DNA of 64,000 bases, from assembly GCA_013823985.1 (NCBI GenBank), contig PNNB01000055.1:62001-126000 (forward strand), in the 5' to 3' direction. The position numbers and the translations under genes were made by a program. The notes beneath the pieces are model-generated. The model was not told where the DNA came from. It saw nothing but the letters and a program-made list of their open reading frames with translations, and made no database searches. Below, piece after piece: positions 52,214 to 61,014 of this stretch; the first letter of the stretch is position 1; each line of letters begins with the position of its first letter. The stretch comes from Sphingopyxis sp. GTDB taxonomy: Bacteria; Pseudomonadota; Alphaproteobacteria; Sphingomonadales; Sphingomonadaceae.

Positions 52214-52786
52214 ATGATTATCAGCACGCCTAGAATCACCTTGCGCGACTTCGAGCCTGCCGATCGAGCCGCGTTCGTCGCCTATCAAATGGACCCGCGT
52301 TATCGTCGTCTCTACGATATGGACGATTACCCGGACCGCGCCAACGAGTTGTTCGACCTTTTTGTATTCTGGCGAGGCGAAGGACCTCGACGCAACTTGC
52401 AGCTCGGTGTCTTCGATTCAGTTACGAACCGGCTATGTGGGAGCGCAGGATTGCGCGAGCGGCCTGAGGACCAGGGAACGGCCGTGTTCGGCATCGAACT
52501 CGCGCCGTCCGATTGGGGACGGTTCCGCATTGCGCTGGACGTGACGGCGTGTCTTCTCGAGCACGGCTTCAATACCCTTCGTCTGCGGATGATCGTCGGG
52601 GATACCGCTAGCGGCAACCAAAGGGTGGAAAAGCTTGCCCGCTGGTTTGGAGCTCGCATCATTGACCGACGCGACGGCCCTGAATGGATGCGCGCTCGCG
52701 GATGGCAGGAAGTGGACTGGGCGCTTACTCGCGACGAGTGGCAGCAGTCAGATCAACGACGGAGGGTCACAACCGCTCGGTTTTGA
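52214..52786 (+). CDS. GNAT-family N-acetyltransferase (RimJ/RimL-like)
   Basis: 190 residues: LRDFEPADRAAFVAYQMDP, GSAGLRERPEDQGTAVFGI and ALDVTACLLEHGFNTLRLRM then ENL-type block TASGNQRVEKLARWFGA. These are the Acetyltransf_3 segments of RimJ/RimL proteins, which acetylate amines on small molecules or protein N-termini. Substrate unknown. Confidence 0.88.
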   Translation: MIISTPRITLRDFEPADRAAFVAYQMDPRYRRLYDMDDYPDRANELFDLFVFWRGEGPRRNLQLGVFDSVTNRLCGSAGLRERPEDQGTAVFGIELAPSDWGRFRIALDVTACLLEHGFNTLRLRMIVGDTASGNQRVEKLARWFGARIIDRRDGPEWMRARGWQEVDWALTRDEWQQSDQRRRVTTARF

Positions 52787-52899
52787 CCCGCTGAATGACC
52801 CATGCTTCTCCGGGAGTTGCACATTGTCAGAAAAATGTGTCAACGAATGACAGCTTTCGATGCTGACAGCAGGGCTTCGTTACGACCGAAAAGTTGTGG

Positions 52900-53070
52900 T
52901 TAGCTGTCCTTGACCCGTTCTGGATGAAACGGAGGATGACCTCGCATTACTACAACGATTTTTGCACTTAGATGGGCAGGTAATGCCTGAATCAATCCAA
53001 ACATTGGATTGTCTGGCAACGGTGAGAATACCAGCGAAACCATGCCATTCCCGTCCTCTTCAATACGCAT
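52900..53070 (-). CDS. Short ORF, possible remnant of a longer gene
   Basis: From ATG 53070 the frame gives 56 residues (MRIEEDGNGMVSLVFSPLPD and on, ending in FHPERVKDS). Upstream the same frame stays open for 22 further protein-like codons without a start (to about 53136), so the true N-terminus may be lost. No family recognised. It is the only coding signal in the gap 52787-53152. Confidence 0.35.
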   Translation of the reverse strand: MRIEEDGNGMVSLVFSPLPDNPMFGLIQALPAHLSAKIVVVMRGHPPFHPERVKDS

Positions 53071-53152
53071 TGGGTAATAACCGCGCTCGCGTAGATGCGC
53101 GACCGCAGCTGATCCGCATAAACAGACTTTACGCTACCTAACCGATGCTGAG

Positions 53153-53743
53153 TCAATGCGGCAGTACACCCTTCAGGGCAATAGCCGCAAGACGAGCAGT
53201 GGCAAGAAGTTGAGCCAAGCCATGACCATTACGGGCTTTTGCGGACAAGCCGGACATCGTCGTGCTCACAAAATCTGCCACGCAATCGGCATTCTCAGGA
53301 TGACGCAGAGCGATGTATTCCCGAATAGCGTCTTCGGCTGCAACGTTGAAAGAGAGTGCTGCTTCGCGCGCATCTTTATCATCGCATCGGGTGTTTTCCA
53401 GTACAAGGCATCCGGCGGCAGAAGGGTCTGAGGCATAATGCCGTGCGGCCTCTTCAAGCAGGACGGCAAGCGACAACGAAACCGGGCGATCAGGCCGCAA
53501 TATGCTCTCCATAGGGATAGCGCCGCTACCCGCCCAATAGTCAAGAACCCGCTTAAATAAGGAAATCTTGCTGCCAAAGGCAGCGTAAAAGCTAGGAGGA
53601 TTTATACCGAGCATCGTCGTCATATCTGAGACGCTGACTGCGTCATATCCCCGAGCGTGAAACAAGATCCTAGCGGAGGCCACAGCCTCGGCCGGATCAA
53701 AAGTTCGGGGGCGCCCCCGCCCTCGCAATTTATTTGTAGTCAT
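53153..53743 (-). CDS. bdcR: TetR-family regulator, BdcR-like
   Basis: 196 residues. TetR HTH: AVASARILFHARGYDAVSVS, then MLGINPPSFYAAFGSKISLF; the C-domain (AGCLVLENTR, TTMSGLSAKARNGH) closely follows E. coli BdcR. It is divergently transcribed from bdcA (75 bp between starts), the same arrangement as in E. coli, so it likely represses bdcA. Confidence 0.85.
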   Translation of the reverse strand: MTTNKLRGRGRPRTFDPAEAVASARILFHARGYDAVSVSDMTTMLGINPPSFYAAFGSKISLFKRVLDYWAGSGAIPMESILRPDRPVSLSLAVLLEEAARHYASDPSAAGCLVLENTRCDDKDAREAALSFNVAAEDAIREYIALRHPENADCVADFVSTTMSGLSAKARNGHGLAQLLATARLAAIALKGVLPH

Positions 53744-53818
53744 GATTACAAAAATCCTTGAATTGGATATCGGAATATTTATATAGCGGTCACTACATAA
53801 AACACAAGGAGTTTGAAA

Positions 53819-54532
53819 ATGTCTGAATTTAAGAATAAATCGGTATTAGTGCTTGGTGGTAGCCGGGGCATCGGTGCGTCCATTGTGCGCAGGTTTGTAG
53901 CAGATGGTGCAACGGTAACCTTCACATACAACGGTTCTCAGGCTGCAGCTGAACAACTAGCTGCTGAAACGGGAAGCACAGCGGTGTTAACTGACAGTGC
54001 CGACCGAGATGCAGTTATCGAACGCGTGCGCCAAAGTGGTCCGTTAGACGTTCTGGTCGTGAACGCAGGTTACGCAATATTCGGCGATGCGTTAGATCAG
54101 GACCCTGACGAAATTGACAAATTGTTCCGCGTGAATGTTCACGCCCCGTATCATGCATCAGTGGAAGCGGCGCGGCAAATGGGCGAAGGCGGCCGGATCA
54201 TCGTGATTGGTTCCGTAAACGGGGACAGAATGCCTATCCCGGGCATGGCGTCTTATGCGTTAACAAAATCCGCGCTGCAGGGCATGGCCCGTGGTCTCGC
54301 CCGAGATTTAGGACCACGCGGAATTACGATCAATGTTGTACAACCGGGACCGATCGATACGGATGCGAACCCTGAGAATGGTCCGATGAAGGACCTCATG
54401 CACAGCTTCATGGCAATCAAACGGCACGGACGGCCCGAAGAAGTTGCGGCCATGGTGGCTTGGTTGGCTGGGCCCGAGGCAGGATTTGTCACAGGCGCGA
54501 TGCATACAATCGATGGCGCATTTGGGGCTTAG
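53819..54532 (+). CDS. bdcA: SDR oxidoreductase, BdcA-like (c-di-GMP/biofilm dispersal)
   Basis: 237 residues from ATG 53819 with AAGGAG upstream. The SDR NADP motif GGSRGIG, the catalytic YxxxK (SYALTKSALQ) and the long stretch INVVQPGPIDTDANPENGP are close to E. coli BdcA, which binds c-di-GMP and promotes biofilm dispersal. Enzyme activity is likely conserved. It is followed by an NADP-binding gene 6 bp downstream. Confidence 0.9.
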   Translation: MSEFKNKSVLVLGGSRGIGASIVRRFVADGATVTFTYNGSQAAAEQLAAETGSTAVLTDSADRDAVIERVRQSGPLDVLVVNAGYAIFGDALDQDPDEIDKLFRVNVHAPYHASVEAARQMGEGGRIIVIGSVNGDRMPIPGMASYALTKSALQGMARGLARDLGPRGITINVVQPGPIDTDANPENGPMKDLMHSFMAIKRHGRPEEVAAMVAWLAGPEAGFVTGAMHTIDGAFGA

Positions 54533-54538
54533 TCGTCC

Positions 54539-55189
54539 ATGACGACCATTGGGATCATTGGCGCGGGCGAAGTGGGCAACCACATCGCCCGCGCGGCCAT
54601 CGCTTCGGGCTATCGCGTTGTCATTGTTAATTCGCGTGGAACTGAAACCCTGGCAAAAATGATAGAAGAACTGGGGCCGCATGCCCAAGCGGGGACTTCA
54701 GCGGAGGCTGCAGCAGCCGGAGATATTGTCGTTGTGGCAGTTCCCATGAAGCTGATCAACGATATGCCCGAGAAGGAACTTGCCGGAAAGGTGGTAATAG
54801 ATACTAACAATTATATGCCTTGGCGCGACGGTCAGTATCCGACCATCGACCGCGGCGAAATTACCGAGCATGAGATCCGTCAAGCGCAATTGCCTGCGTC
54901 GAAAATTGTCAAGGCATTTACGCACATCCAAGCGCCACGTATCCTGCTGTGGGCAAAGGTGTCTGGATCCGCCGACCGCGTCGCCCTTGCAGCGTCCAGC
55001 AACTTCCCCGAAGCTATCAAACTGGTGACAAATCTATATGACCAGTTCGGCTTCGACGCGGTCGACAACAGCCCACTGAGCGAGTCGTGGCGCACCCGTC
55101 CGGGCCAACCGGCATGGCGGCAGGAGCGTCATACACGGGCCGAGCTGGAAGCCAACCTCGCCAGAGCACATCGCAATACTAGGAGATAG
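54539..55189 (+). CDS. NADPH-dependent F420-reductase-like (NAD(P)-binding) protein
   Basis: 216 residues with a Rossmann N-terminus (TIGIIGAGEVGNHIARAAI, NSRG for NADP) and the F420_oxidored pattern (DIVVVAVPMKL, KVVIDTNNYMPWRDG, KIVKAFTHIQA). In bacteria lacking F420 such proteins are generic NADP oxidoreductases. It is tightly linked to bdcA. Confidence 0.88.
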   Translation: MTTIGIIGAGEVGNHIARAAIASGYRVVIVNSRGTETLAKMIEELGPHAQAGTSAEAAAAGDIVVVAVPMKLINDMPEKELAGKVVIDTNNYMPWRDGQYPTIDRGEITEHEIRQAQLPASKIVKAFTHIQAPRILLWAKVSGSADRVALAASSNFPEAIKLVTNLYDQFGFDAVDNSPLSESWRTRPGQPAWRQERHTRAELEANLARAHRNTRR

Positions 55190-55330
55190 GCGGATGATAA
55201 AGGCGGGAGATATATTTTTAATTGGCCAGCAGGTGGGATGCTGATCCAAAAGCAGATGAACGCGCTGATAATATCTGCGCATGCTGCAGCTGTCCGCATT
55301 TTCAATTGAACCAACCGAGCAAACCGCAGC

Positions 55331-55525
55331 CTATTGCAATAAACCAAGTTGCCGCTGGAGGCCGACAACATCCATGGCGTAATTCATCTCGTAGAATTTG
55401 CTGTCGCGTGCCTTGTGGAAGGCGAATTCAAGCGTCTCCACCGTTCGTCCGGTTGGTTCGATGCCAAGCCACGTCTTGGTGGGCGTGCCAATGTTGTACA
55501 TCCTGCAATCAGGACTATCGGCCAC
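55331..55525 (-). CDS. Small ORF, possibly frameshifted at its start
   Basis: A 64-residue frame from GTG 55525 (DCRMYNIGTPTKTWLGIEP and on, ending QRQLGLLQ) looks like genuine protein, and the same frame is protein-like for some codons further upstream. A strong AGGAAGGGAGG ribosome site precedes an ATG in a different frame (55540s), which would give a 52-residue peptide, so an indel after that ATG is possible. The remainder of 55190-55674 shows no other gene. Confidence 0.4.
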   Translation of the reverse strand: MADSPDCRMYNIGTPTKTWLGIEPTGRTVETLEFAFHKARDSKFYEMNYAMDVVGLQRQLGLLQ

Positions 55526-55674
55526 AGTGAAGCTACTCTCATGGGGTACCTCCCTTCCTGAACATGCCTTGCCAGACAGATATCCGCAATTTCTGTTTTG
55601 TTGTCGTTCGTTGCCTGACCGCTATGTGAAAAATGTTGTGGCAAGGGGTCGTTGGCCTCGTCTATAATGTGCCT

Positions 55675-55950
55675 ATGTCCTTAAAGACTTTCATTGCTAG
55701 ATTGCTGACCAATTCGATGCCAGCCTCAGAAGCGCTGCTACTTCATGTGGAAGGTCGCGGCACGGGATACGAGATTGATGACCTGATGAGCTGGTCACCA
55801 TCCGAGGAGCAGAAAGAAAAAGCTATTGCGCCGCTAATGGAGATTAGCGAGCGGTATGCTACCAACGAATACCTAATCGGTATCAGCAACCCAGACTCAT
55901 TCGGTGAGCTTCGGTCGTTGGCGGAGGGGTTGCGAAAGCAGGGCCTCTAA
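55675..55950 (+). CDS. Small hypothetical protein
   Basis: 91 residues from ATG 55675, acidic and helical (MSLKTFIARLLTNSMPASEA, EEQKEKAIAPLMEISERY). No family recognised. It overlaps the start of the following frame, in another frame, by 47 bp, so one of the two starts is probably later. Confidence 0.5.
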   Translation: MSLKTFIARLLTNSMPASEALLLHVEGRGTGYEIDDLMSWSPSEEQKEKAIAPLMEISERYATNEYLIGISNPDSFGELRSLAEGLRKQGL

Positions 55951-56629
55951 TGTCCGCAATGTTGTCGTTCGCGGCCCGACCGGTTCGGCGTATTTGTTGT
56001 GGATAGCAGATATTGACAATCTGCGCCAATACTCCGCACTAGAAAGCATGTTCCGAGCCAACCCAACTGCACGTGCGGATTTAAAGTCTGGGACGCTTTA
56101 TGCCATTTCTGGTGAAGCGCACTGGATTTATTATGGGCAAGTAACGCCCGACAAACGGATCGGGTTCTTTCACCGTCGTGACCACGAGCTAGCCAGTCCC
56201 TTTGAAATCCTGTCCAGCCAATTGATGGCTGTTGTGGGCGTGGCATATCCCTCAATCACGAGGGCGTTGCGCTCCGGTGCATGGTTCAAACTCGGCAGAT
56301 TTGCGTTGGCTGATGACCTGTTGATGCCTTTGCCGATGGTTCAATGGCCGGTCGGCACGCTCAGTGTTGGGGTTTCGGATGGCACGCATGAATACGATAC
56401 CCGTGTCGAAGACCCTGCGATTCAAAATATGGAAGTCATGGCAGTTTGGGATGCGGAACATCACATTCCGGCGAGACTAACCGCAGACTTCGGCCAAGAA
56501 GAAGCCGCGTGGCACGTTGGCGGACCGGTTTGGCGCGCACGCAAAGTGAAAGAGGAGAACGCCCACCGGTTCCCCGATGCTCCGTGGCATAAGCTCCCCG
56601 ATGACTGGGTGCCAACGAATGGCAGCTAA
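55904..56629 (+). CDS. Hypothetical protein, possibly Imm26-like
   Basis: Up to 241 residues, but the first 25 codons run through a dispersed repeat (55951-55973), so the real start is probably a TTG or later codon near 55990. The segment LKSGTLYAISGEAHWIYYGQ then RIGFFHRRD resembles the Imm26 immunity family; the rest is unassigned. The match is weak and no toxin gene is adjacent. Confidence 0.5.
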   Translation: MSFGRWRRGCESRASNVRNVVVRGPTGSAYLLWIADIDNLRQYSALESMFRANPTARADLKSGTLYAISGEAHWIYYGQVTPDKRIGFFHRRDHELASPFEILSSQLMAVVGVAYPSITRALRSGAWFKLGRFALADDLLMPLPMVQWPVGTLSVGVSDGTHEYDTRVEDPAIQNMEVMAVWDAEHHIPARLTADFGQEEAAWHVGGPVWRARKVKEENAHRFPDAPWHKLPDDWVPTNGS

Positions 56630-56655
56630 GTTGTCGTGTCCGGACAGTCCGCTTT
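56630..56655 (+). repeat. Dispersed short repeat, copy 2
   Basis: GTTGTCGTGTCCGGACAGTC followed by CGCTTT matches the copy at 51940-51964 at about 22 of 26 positions and lies directly after the stop of the preceding gene. Confidence 0.6.
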
Positions 56656-56755
56656 AGTCGACGATTTTTGAAAACTGACCCTTTGTTCAGCTTAAGAGCC
56701 GAAGGCAGGAATTAGCGCAAGGGTGCAAAAAACAGAAGCACCGTATGCATGGTGT

Positions 56756-57736
56756 CTATGCCTTACGAGAATAGTTCATGGCCCATAGCAGGAGCGTAAG
56801 CGTTAACGTCATTCCAAGATAGGCGGTGAATGCATGGGGCGCGAAAGAGGGCAGGCCGTATACGATAATGACACCATTACCCCCTGGAATCAGTTGTGTG
56901 GCTGCCCCCATTGCGGTGCCGCCAACAAGATGCCGTGACCCTTGCATCCAGCTTGTTCCGCGCAGCCGGAAGCTGGAGGAACGGACAGCGGCAAACACTC
57001 CGCCGCCGATCATCGTCGCGGTACCCAGAAGGGCTGGCAGCGTTGAGGTGGGCGTAAAATCGCGCATGACCAATTGCGAGGCATAGCTCGATAGGAGGCC
57101 CATATAGGTCCAGTTCCCTGCACAGGAATATAAAAGGCCGCCGCCAATGCCGATGAGCAACATTGCTTCGAAGGGCCGCATCCGTGCGCGTCCAAGCAGC
57201 ATCCTACGCCAACGAGACGGGTAGCGCAGCAGCCGAAGGCGAGGGAAGCTCCACCAGCAAACTGCGGCGAAAGCCAGCCACGCCGCGACGGCAGCGAGCG
57301 GCGATGTCTTGAGCAGAGAGGGCGACGGGATATGCTGGGGTCTGTAAACTTCGGATATGAAGGAGGCGCCGATCGCCCAACCGACGAGAGTCAGAAGATA
57401 TCCGAGCCTGCCACCCGTCAAATGCGCAAGCGTTCCAAATCCGCAAGCTTGGTTTGCCCACGCTCCGATCCCGTAAAGAGTTCCGAACAATAGAGCCTGG
57501 TTAAGTTGATCATAGCCTGGCGATAGATGAAAAATGGCCGGTGCCGCCCACGCCAATGGAACAAGCAGGAGCCCCGACCAGCAAGCCGCGGTCGCGAACC
57601 CGATGAACATGTCGGGTCGCCGCCGCACGACTAGGTCCCGCGCGGCAGCAACCACGCAGACATTCCCTCGCCTGATCGCGAAGCCCATCGCAAAACATAG
57701 GATCGACGCAGCAGCGGCAACGGCCAGGCCGCTCAC
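56756..57736 (-). CDS. YeeE/YedE-family sulfur-compound transporter-like membrane protein
   Basis: 326 residues, about nine helices. Conserved YeeE-type motifs: FAIRRGNVCVVAAARDLVV, NQACGFGTLAHLTGGRLGY, GGGLLYSCAGNWTY and a C-terminal QLIPGGNG. YeeE imports thiosulfate with conserved cysteines; similar cysteines are present. It starts with GTG overlapping the LysR stop (GTGA), so the two form an operon. Confidence 0.85.
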   Translation of the reverse strand: MSGLAVAAAASILCFAMGFAIRRGNVCVVAAARDLVVRRRPDMFIGFATAACWSGLLLVPLAWAAPAIFHLSPGYDQLNQALLFGTLYGIGAWANQACGFGTLAHLTGGRLGYLLTLVGWAIGASFISEVYRPQHIPSPSLLKTSPLAAVAAWLAFAAVCWWSFPRLRLLRYPSRWRRMLLGRARMRPFEAMLLIGIGGGLLYSCAGNWTYMGLLSSYASQLVMRDFTPTSTLPALLGTATMIGGGVFAAVRSSSFRLRGTSWMQGSRHLVGGTAMGAATQLIPGGNGVIIVYGLPSFAPHAFTAYLGMTLTLTLLLWAMNYSRKA

Positions 57737-58638
57737 GGGATCACGCCTGGTTGCTCATTGGCAAAGATCGCGTTCATTTGTGGACGGAGCCAGTCGAGAA
57801 AAGCGCGCACTCTCGCAGTCTGGTCGCGACCGGCGGGCAGCAAAGCCCATAAGTCGATATCTTCGAGCATATGTTGGGGCAGATATTCAACGAGATCACC
57901 TGCATCGATCAGATCTGCAACAAAGGGCCGTGGCAGCATTGCATATCCCAGACCGGCCAGTGCTGCCGACCGGGCCGCGTCGTCGCTGTCGAGAACGAGG
58001 GCAGGGCGCACCAAGACCGCGATGCGTGCGCTGCCTTCGCGGAAGATCCAGCGGTTCTTCTCGTGGTGAAAGCGCGAGATGATCGCTGGTTGCCCCATGA
58101 GGTTGTGGGGGGCGTGCAGGTCCCCATCGGCCTTGGTCGCAACCAGCGCCATACGCGTACGCGCCATTCGAGAGGCGACCAGCGCGGTGTCGGCGAGCGC
58201 TCCGATCCGCAGCGCGACATCCACGCCCGATGCCACGACATCGGTTTCGCGGTCGGTGATCTCGAGGTCGAGTATGATTTCGGGAAAGCGATCGGAAAAT
58301 TCCCGCAGTCGCGGGATGAGGTGCAGTTGGGCAAGGGAGGTCGGTACCACGACGCGCACGGGTCCTGCGAGCCGTCCCCCATCTTCCTTTGCAGCAATTT
58401 CTGCGGCCGCAGCAGCAGCAATCGCGCGTTCGGCACCGTCGCGGTACCTGCGTCCTGCCTCGGTGAGTGTAAGGCTTCGGGTCGAGCGCTGGAGCAGCCT
58501 GACACCGAGATAGGCTTCGAGTTGCGCCACGGCTTTAGAGATCGACGGCTGTCCGATGTTGAGCCTGCGGGCTGCCGCAGAAAAGGAGCCCGCCTCGGCG
58601 ACGGCGAGAAATTGCTCCATGACGGCTAGTCGGTCCAT
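57733..58638 (-). CDS. LysR-type transcriptional regulator
   Basis: 301 residues. N-terminal HTH MEQFLAVAEAGSFSAAARRL and INIGQ-type region GQPSISKAVAQLEAYLGVRL, then a standard effector domain. It is divergent from the peroxiredoxin operon (120 bp apart) and co-directional with yeeE, so it may control either. Confidence 0.93.
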   Translation of the reverse strand: MDRLAVMEQFLAVAEAGSFSAAARRLNIGQPSISKAVAQLEAYLGVRLLQRSTRSLTLTEAGRRYRDGAERAIAAAAAAEIAAKEDGGRLAGPVRVVVPTSLAQLHLIPRLREFSDRFPEIILDLEITDRETDVVASGVDVALRIGALADTALVASRMARTRMALVATKADGDLHAPHNLMGQPAIISRFHHEKNRWIFREGSARIAVLVRPALVLDSDDAARSAALAGLGYAMLPRPFVADLIDAGDLVEYLPQHMLEDIDLWALLPAGRDQTARVRAFLDWLRPQMNAIFANEQPGVIP

Positions 58639-58758
58639 TTCATTCCCTCACGGAATAGGTCCTATCGTTTCGACCGATCTTCCGCAAGCCATCGCTGTCG
58701 CGTAAATGACCGTCATCCGCAAAAACGGACGTAACGAAAAACCTTCAGGAGTATTGAG

Positions 58759-58941
58759 ATGACAGTCATGAATTCAATATCCGAACAGGCACCGCCCTCA
58801 CGGCAGTGGAACGTGCGATCCGTTGCGTCTTGGATGGCGGCTCCTTTTCTGAAACGCCGCAAAAGCCTCATGGTCGGACATTACGACCAGCCCGGATTTA
58901 TCCGTTCTAGGCTTCGTGCCTTTCGCCTCCTCGATATTTGA
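58759..58941 (+). CDS. Small basic hypothetical protein
   Basis: 60 residues, GGAG ribosome site. The C-terminal half is basic (APFLKRRKSL, FIRSRLRAFRLLDI), vaguely like DUF1127 peptides but not a match. It overlaps the next gene by one base (TGATG), so it is the first gene of the peroxiredoxin-msr operon. Confidence 0.5.
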   Translation: MTVMNSISEQAPPSRQWNVRSVASWMAAPFLKRRKSLMVGHYDQPGFIRSRLRAFRLLDI

Positions 58942-59594
58942 TGCAAAAGATTGAAATGAACTTCCGAACAGACATGACCATGATTGAGCAAGCCTATTTC
59001 AACGCCGCAGGCGACGATGGGCGGGCGGCGATCGCAGCAGGCGACCTGGAGATCCTGGAAATGGGCCTTGAGGCCTCCGCGGTCCAAGCGGGGGACGTGG
59101 CACCGGAGTTCCTTTTGGAAAATGCTCTGGGCGGCACGGTCTCGCTACGAGGCCGACTGCTCGGCGGACCGGTCGTCTTGAGCTTCTTTCGCGGCGGCTG
59201 GTGTCCTTTCTGTCGCGCTGAACTTCGGGCGATGTCTAAGGCCGCGAAAGCAATCGAAGAAAGAGGAGCGAGCTTGCTCGCGGTCTCCCCGCAGTCCCTC
59301 GACGACAGCCGCGATATGGCGCGGACCGAGGAACTCGATATTGTGTTGCTCGCCGATTCCAAAATGACGGTTGCGAGCGACTATGGCCTTGCGTTCGAAC
59401 TGCCCAAGAGCTTGCGACTTGCAGCACTGGCGGGCGGAATGGTTGCAGGCGACGAAGACGCTGGCTGGCGCGTTCCAATGCCGGCGACCTATGTGATCAG
59501 TACCGACGGGATCGTCAGATATAGTTTTCTCGATCCCAATTATCGCAACCGGCTCGACCCGGCGGTTCTCATGAGCATCCTCGACCGCCTCTGA
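58941..59594 (+). CDS. AhpC/TSA-family peroxiredoxin-like protein
   Basis: 217 residues from ATG 58941. The redox motif SFFRGGWCPFC holds C88 and C91 (a CXXC instead of the single peroxidatic Cys of typical 2-Cys Prx), followed by AISPQS-type LLAVSPQSLDDSR and a C-terminal TYVISTDGIVRYSF. A 50-residue N-terminal extension with long helices is unusual for the family. It probably reduces peroxides or disulfides, ahead of msrB. Confidence 0.88.
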   Translation: MQKIEMNFRTDMTMIEQAYFNAAGDDGRAAIAAGDLEILEMGLEASAVQAGDVAPEFLLENALGGTVSLRGRLLGGPVVLSFFRGGWCPFCRAELRAMSKAAKAIEERGASLLAVSPQSLDDSRDMARTEELDIVLLADSKMTVASDYGLAFELPKSLRLAALAGGMVAGDEDAGWRVPMPATYVISTDGIVRYSFLDPNYRNRLDPAVLMSILDRL

Positions 59595-59690
59595 GCCAAA
59601 TTTCGAATTTCGGGCCTGTCTCCACCGGCGCGCATGCGGCGCACCGGGGTGGAAAGACGTGCCGCAACTGTCAGACAAAGGAGATATCGA

Positions 59691-60134
59691 ATGACCTACC
59701 TCAAGACCAGCGAAGCCATCGCGAAGCTGACGCCCCAACAGCGCCATGTCACACAGGACGGCGGCACCGAGCGTGCGGGCAGCGGGGAACTGCTGCACAA
59801 TAAGGAACCCGGCATCTACGTCGATATCGTCAGCGGCGAACCCTTGTTCGCCTCGACCGACAAATTCGATTCCGGCAGTGGATGGCCGAGCTTCACCAAG
59901 CCCATCGTCCCCGCCAATGTCGATGAAATACGCGACGACAGCTACGGGATGATCCGCACCGAGGTGCGCTCGGCTCATGGCGACAGCCACCTGGGGCATG
60001 TGTTTCCCGACGGTCCGCGCGACCGTGGCGGCCAGCGCTACTGCATCAACTCGGCGTCACTCCGCTTCGTCCACCGCGATGACATGGAAGCCGAGGGCTA
60101 TTCCGAATTTCTGAACCAGATCGAGGAGAATTGA
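59691..60134 (+). CDS. msrB: Peptide methionine (R)-S-oxide reductase MsrB (copy 2)
   Basis: 147 residues from ATG 59691 with AAGGAG upstream. The core [44 protein letters not shown] and RYCINS is almost identical to copy 1 at 38438, and zinc CXXC pairs are again lacking. It precedes msrA by 2 bp. Confidence 0.96.
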   Translation: MTYLKTSEAIAKLTPQQRHVTQDGGTERAGSGELLHNKEPGIYVDIVSGEPLFASTDKFDSGSGWPSFTKPIVPANVDEIRDDSYGMIRTEVRSAHGDSHLGHVFPDGPRDRGGQRYCINSASLRFVHRDDMEAEGYSEFLNQIEEN

Positions 60135-60136
60135 TC

Positions 60137-60652
60137 ATGACCCAACGTTCCATCCTTGCCGGCGGCTGCTTCTGGGGCATGCAGGACCTGATCCGCAAAC
60201 TCCCCGGCGTCGTCAGCACCCGTGTCGGTTACAGCGGCGGCGATGTGCCGAACGCGACCTATCGCAACCACGGCACGCACGCTGAGGCGATCGAGATCAA
60301 TTTCGATCCCGATCAGATCAGCTACCGCCGGATCCTCGAATTTTTCTTCCAGATTCACGATCCGACCACGCGCAATCGCCAGGGCAACGACCGCGGCGGG
60401 AGCTATCGCTCGGCGATCTACTATGCCGACGAAGCGCAGCGTGAAACCGCGTTGCAGACGATCGCGGACGTCAACGCATCCGGTCTTTGGCCGGGGAAGG
60501 TCGCGAGCGAGCTGGAGCCGATTGGCCCCTTCTGGGAAGCGGAGCCCGAGCACCAGGATTATCTGGAGCGCCGCCCCAATGGCTACACATGCCACTTTCC
60601 GCGCGCCGACTGGGTCCTCCCATCGGCCGGCGAACGGTCTGAAGCAGCCTGA
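60137..60652 (+). CDS. msrA: Peptide methionine (S)-S-oxide reductase MsrA (copy 3)
   Basis: 171 residues from ATG 60137 (GAGGAGAA six bases upstream). [40 protein letters not shown] and [11 protein letters not shown] are nearly the same as copy 2 at 38883. The msrB-msrA pair is thus a duplication of the 38.4-39.4 kb pair. Confidence 0.97.
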   Translation: MTQRSILAGGCFWGMQDLIRKLPGVVSTRVGYSGGDVPNATYRNHGTHAEAIEINFDPDQISYRRILEFFFQIHDPTTRNRQGNDRGGSYRSAIYYADEAQRETALQTIADVNASGLWPGKVASELEPIGPFWEAEPEHQDYLERRPNGYTCHFPRADWVLPSAGERSEAA

Positions 60653-60665
60653 TCGGAGACATGAA

Positions 60666-60941
60666 ATGAAACCGAACATCATCCTCTATACCAAAGACTA
60701 TTGCCCCTTTTGTCACCGGGCCAAGGCGCATCTTCGCGCCAAGGGGGTGACCGACTGGATCGAAATCGACGTCGAAGATGATCCGGTGCAGTTCCGTGCA
60801 ATGCAGACAGCGTCCGGTGGACGCAGGACGGTTCCGCAGATCTTCATCAACGGTACGCATGTGGGCGGGTCGGATGATCTGTTGGCGCTCGATGCCGACG
60901 GCGGCCTCGATTTGCTGCTGCGCGAAGAGATGCTCGTCTGA
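60666..60941 (+). CDS. grxC: Glutaredoxin (Grx3 type)
   Basis: 91 residues. Active site CPFC (C13, C16), TVPQIF cis-proline and GGSDDLLAL glutathione-binding motif. It supplies electrons via glutathione and is the fourth redox gene of this operon, 13 bp after msrA. A terminator follows immediately. Confidence 0.95.
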   Translation: MKPNIILYTKDYCPFCHRAKAHLRAKGVTDWIEIDVEDDPVQFRAMQTASGGRRTVPQIFINGTHVGGSDDLLALDADGGLDLLLREEMLV

Positions 60942-60945
60942 AACT

Positions 60946-60977
60946 AACGGGCGTCCGCCGAACGGCGGGCGCCCGTT
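60946..60977 (+). terminator. Terminator hairpin after the grx gene
   Basis: ACGGGCG and CGCCCGT arms, with inner CCGCC/GGCGG pairing, enclose a short loop; TTTGCGCTTT follows. It ends the peroxiredoxin-msrB-msrA-grx operon and faces a convergent CDF gene. Confidence 0.7.
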
Positions 60978-61014
60978 TGCGCTTTACCGTGAGCCGCCCC
61001 GGAGTTGCTAGCGC

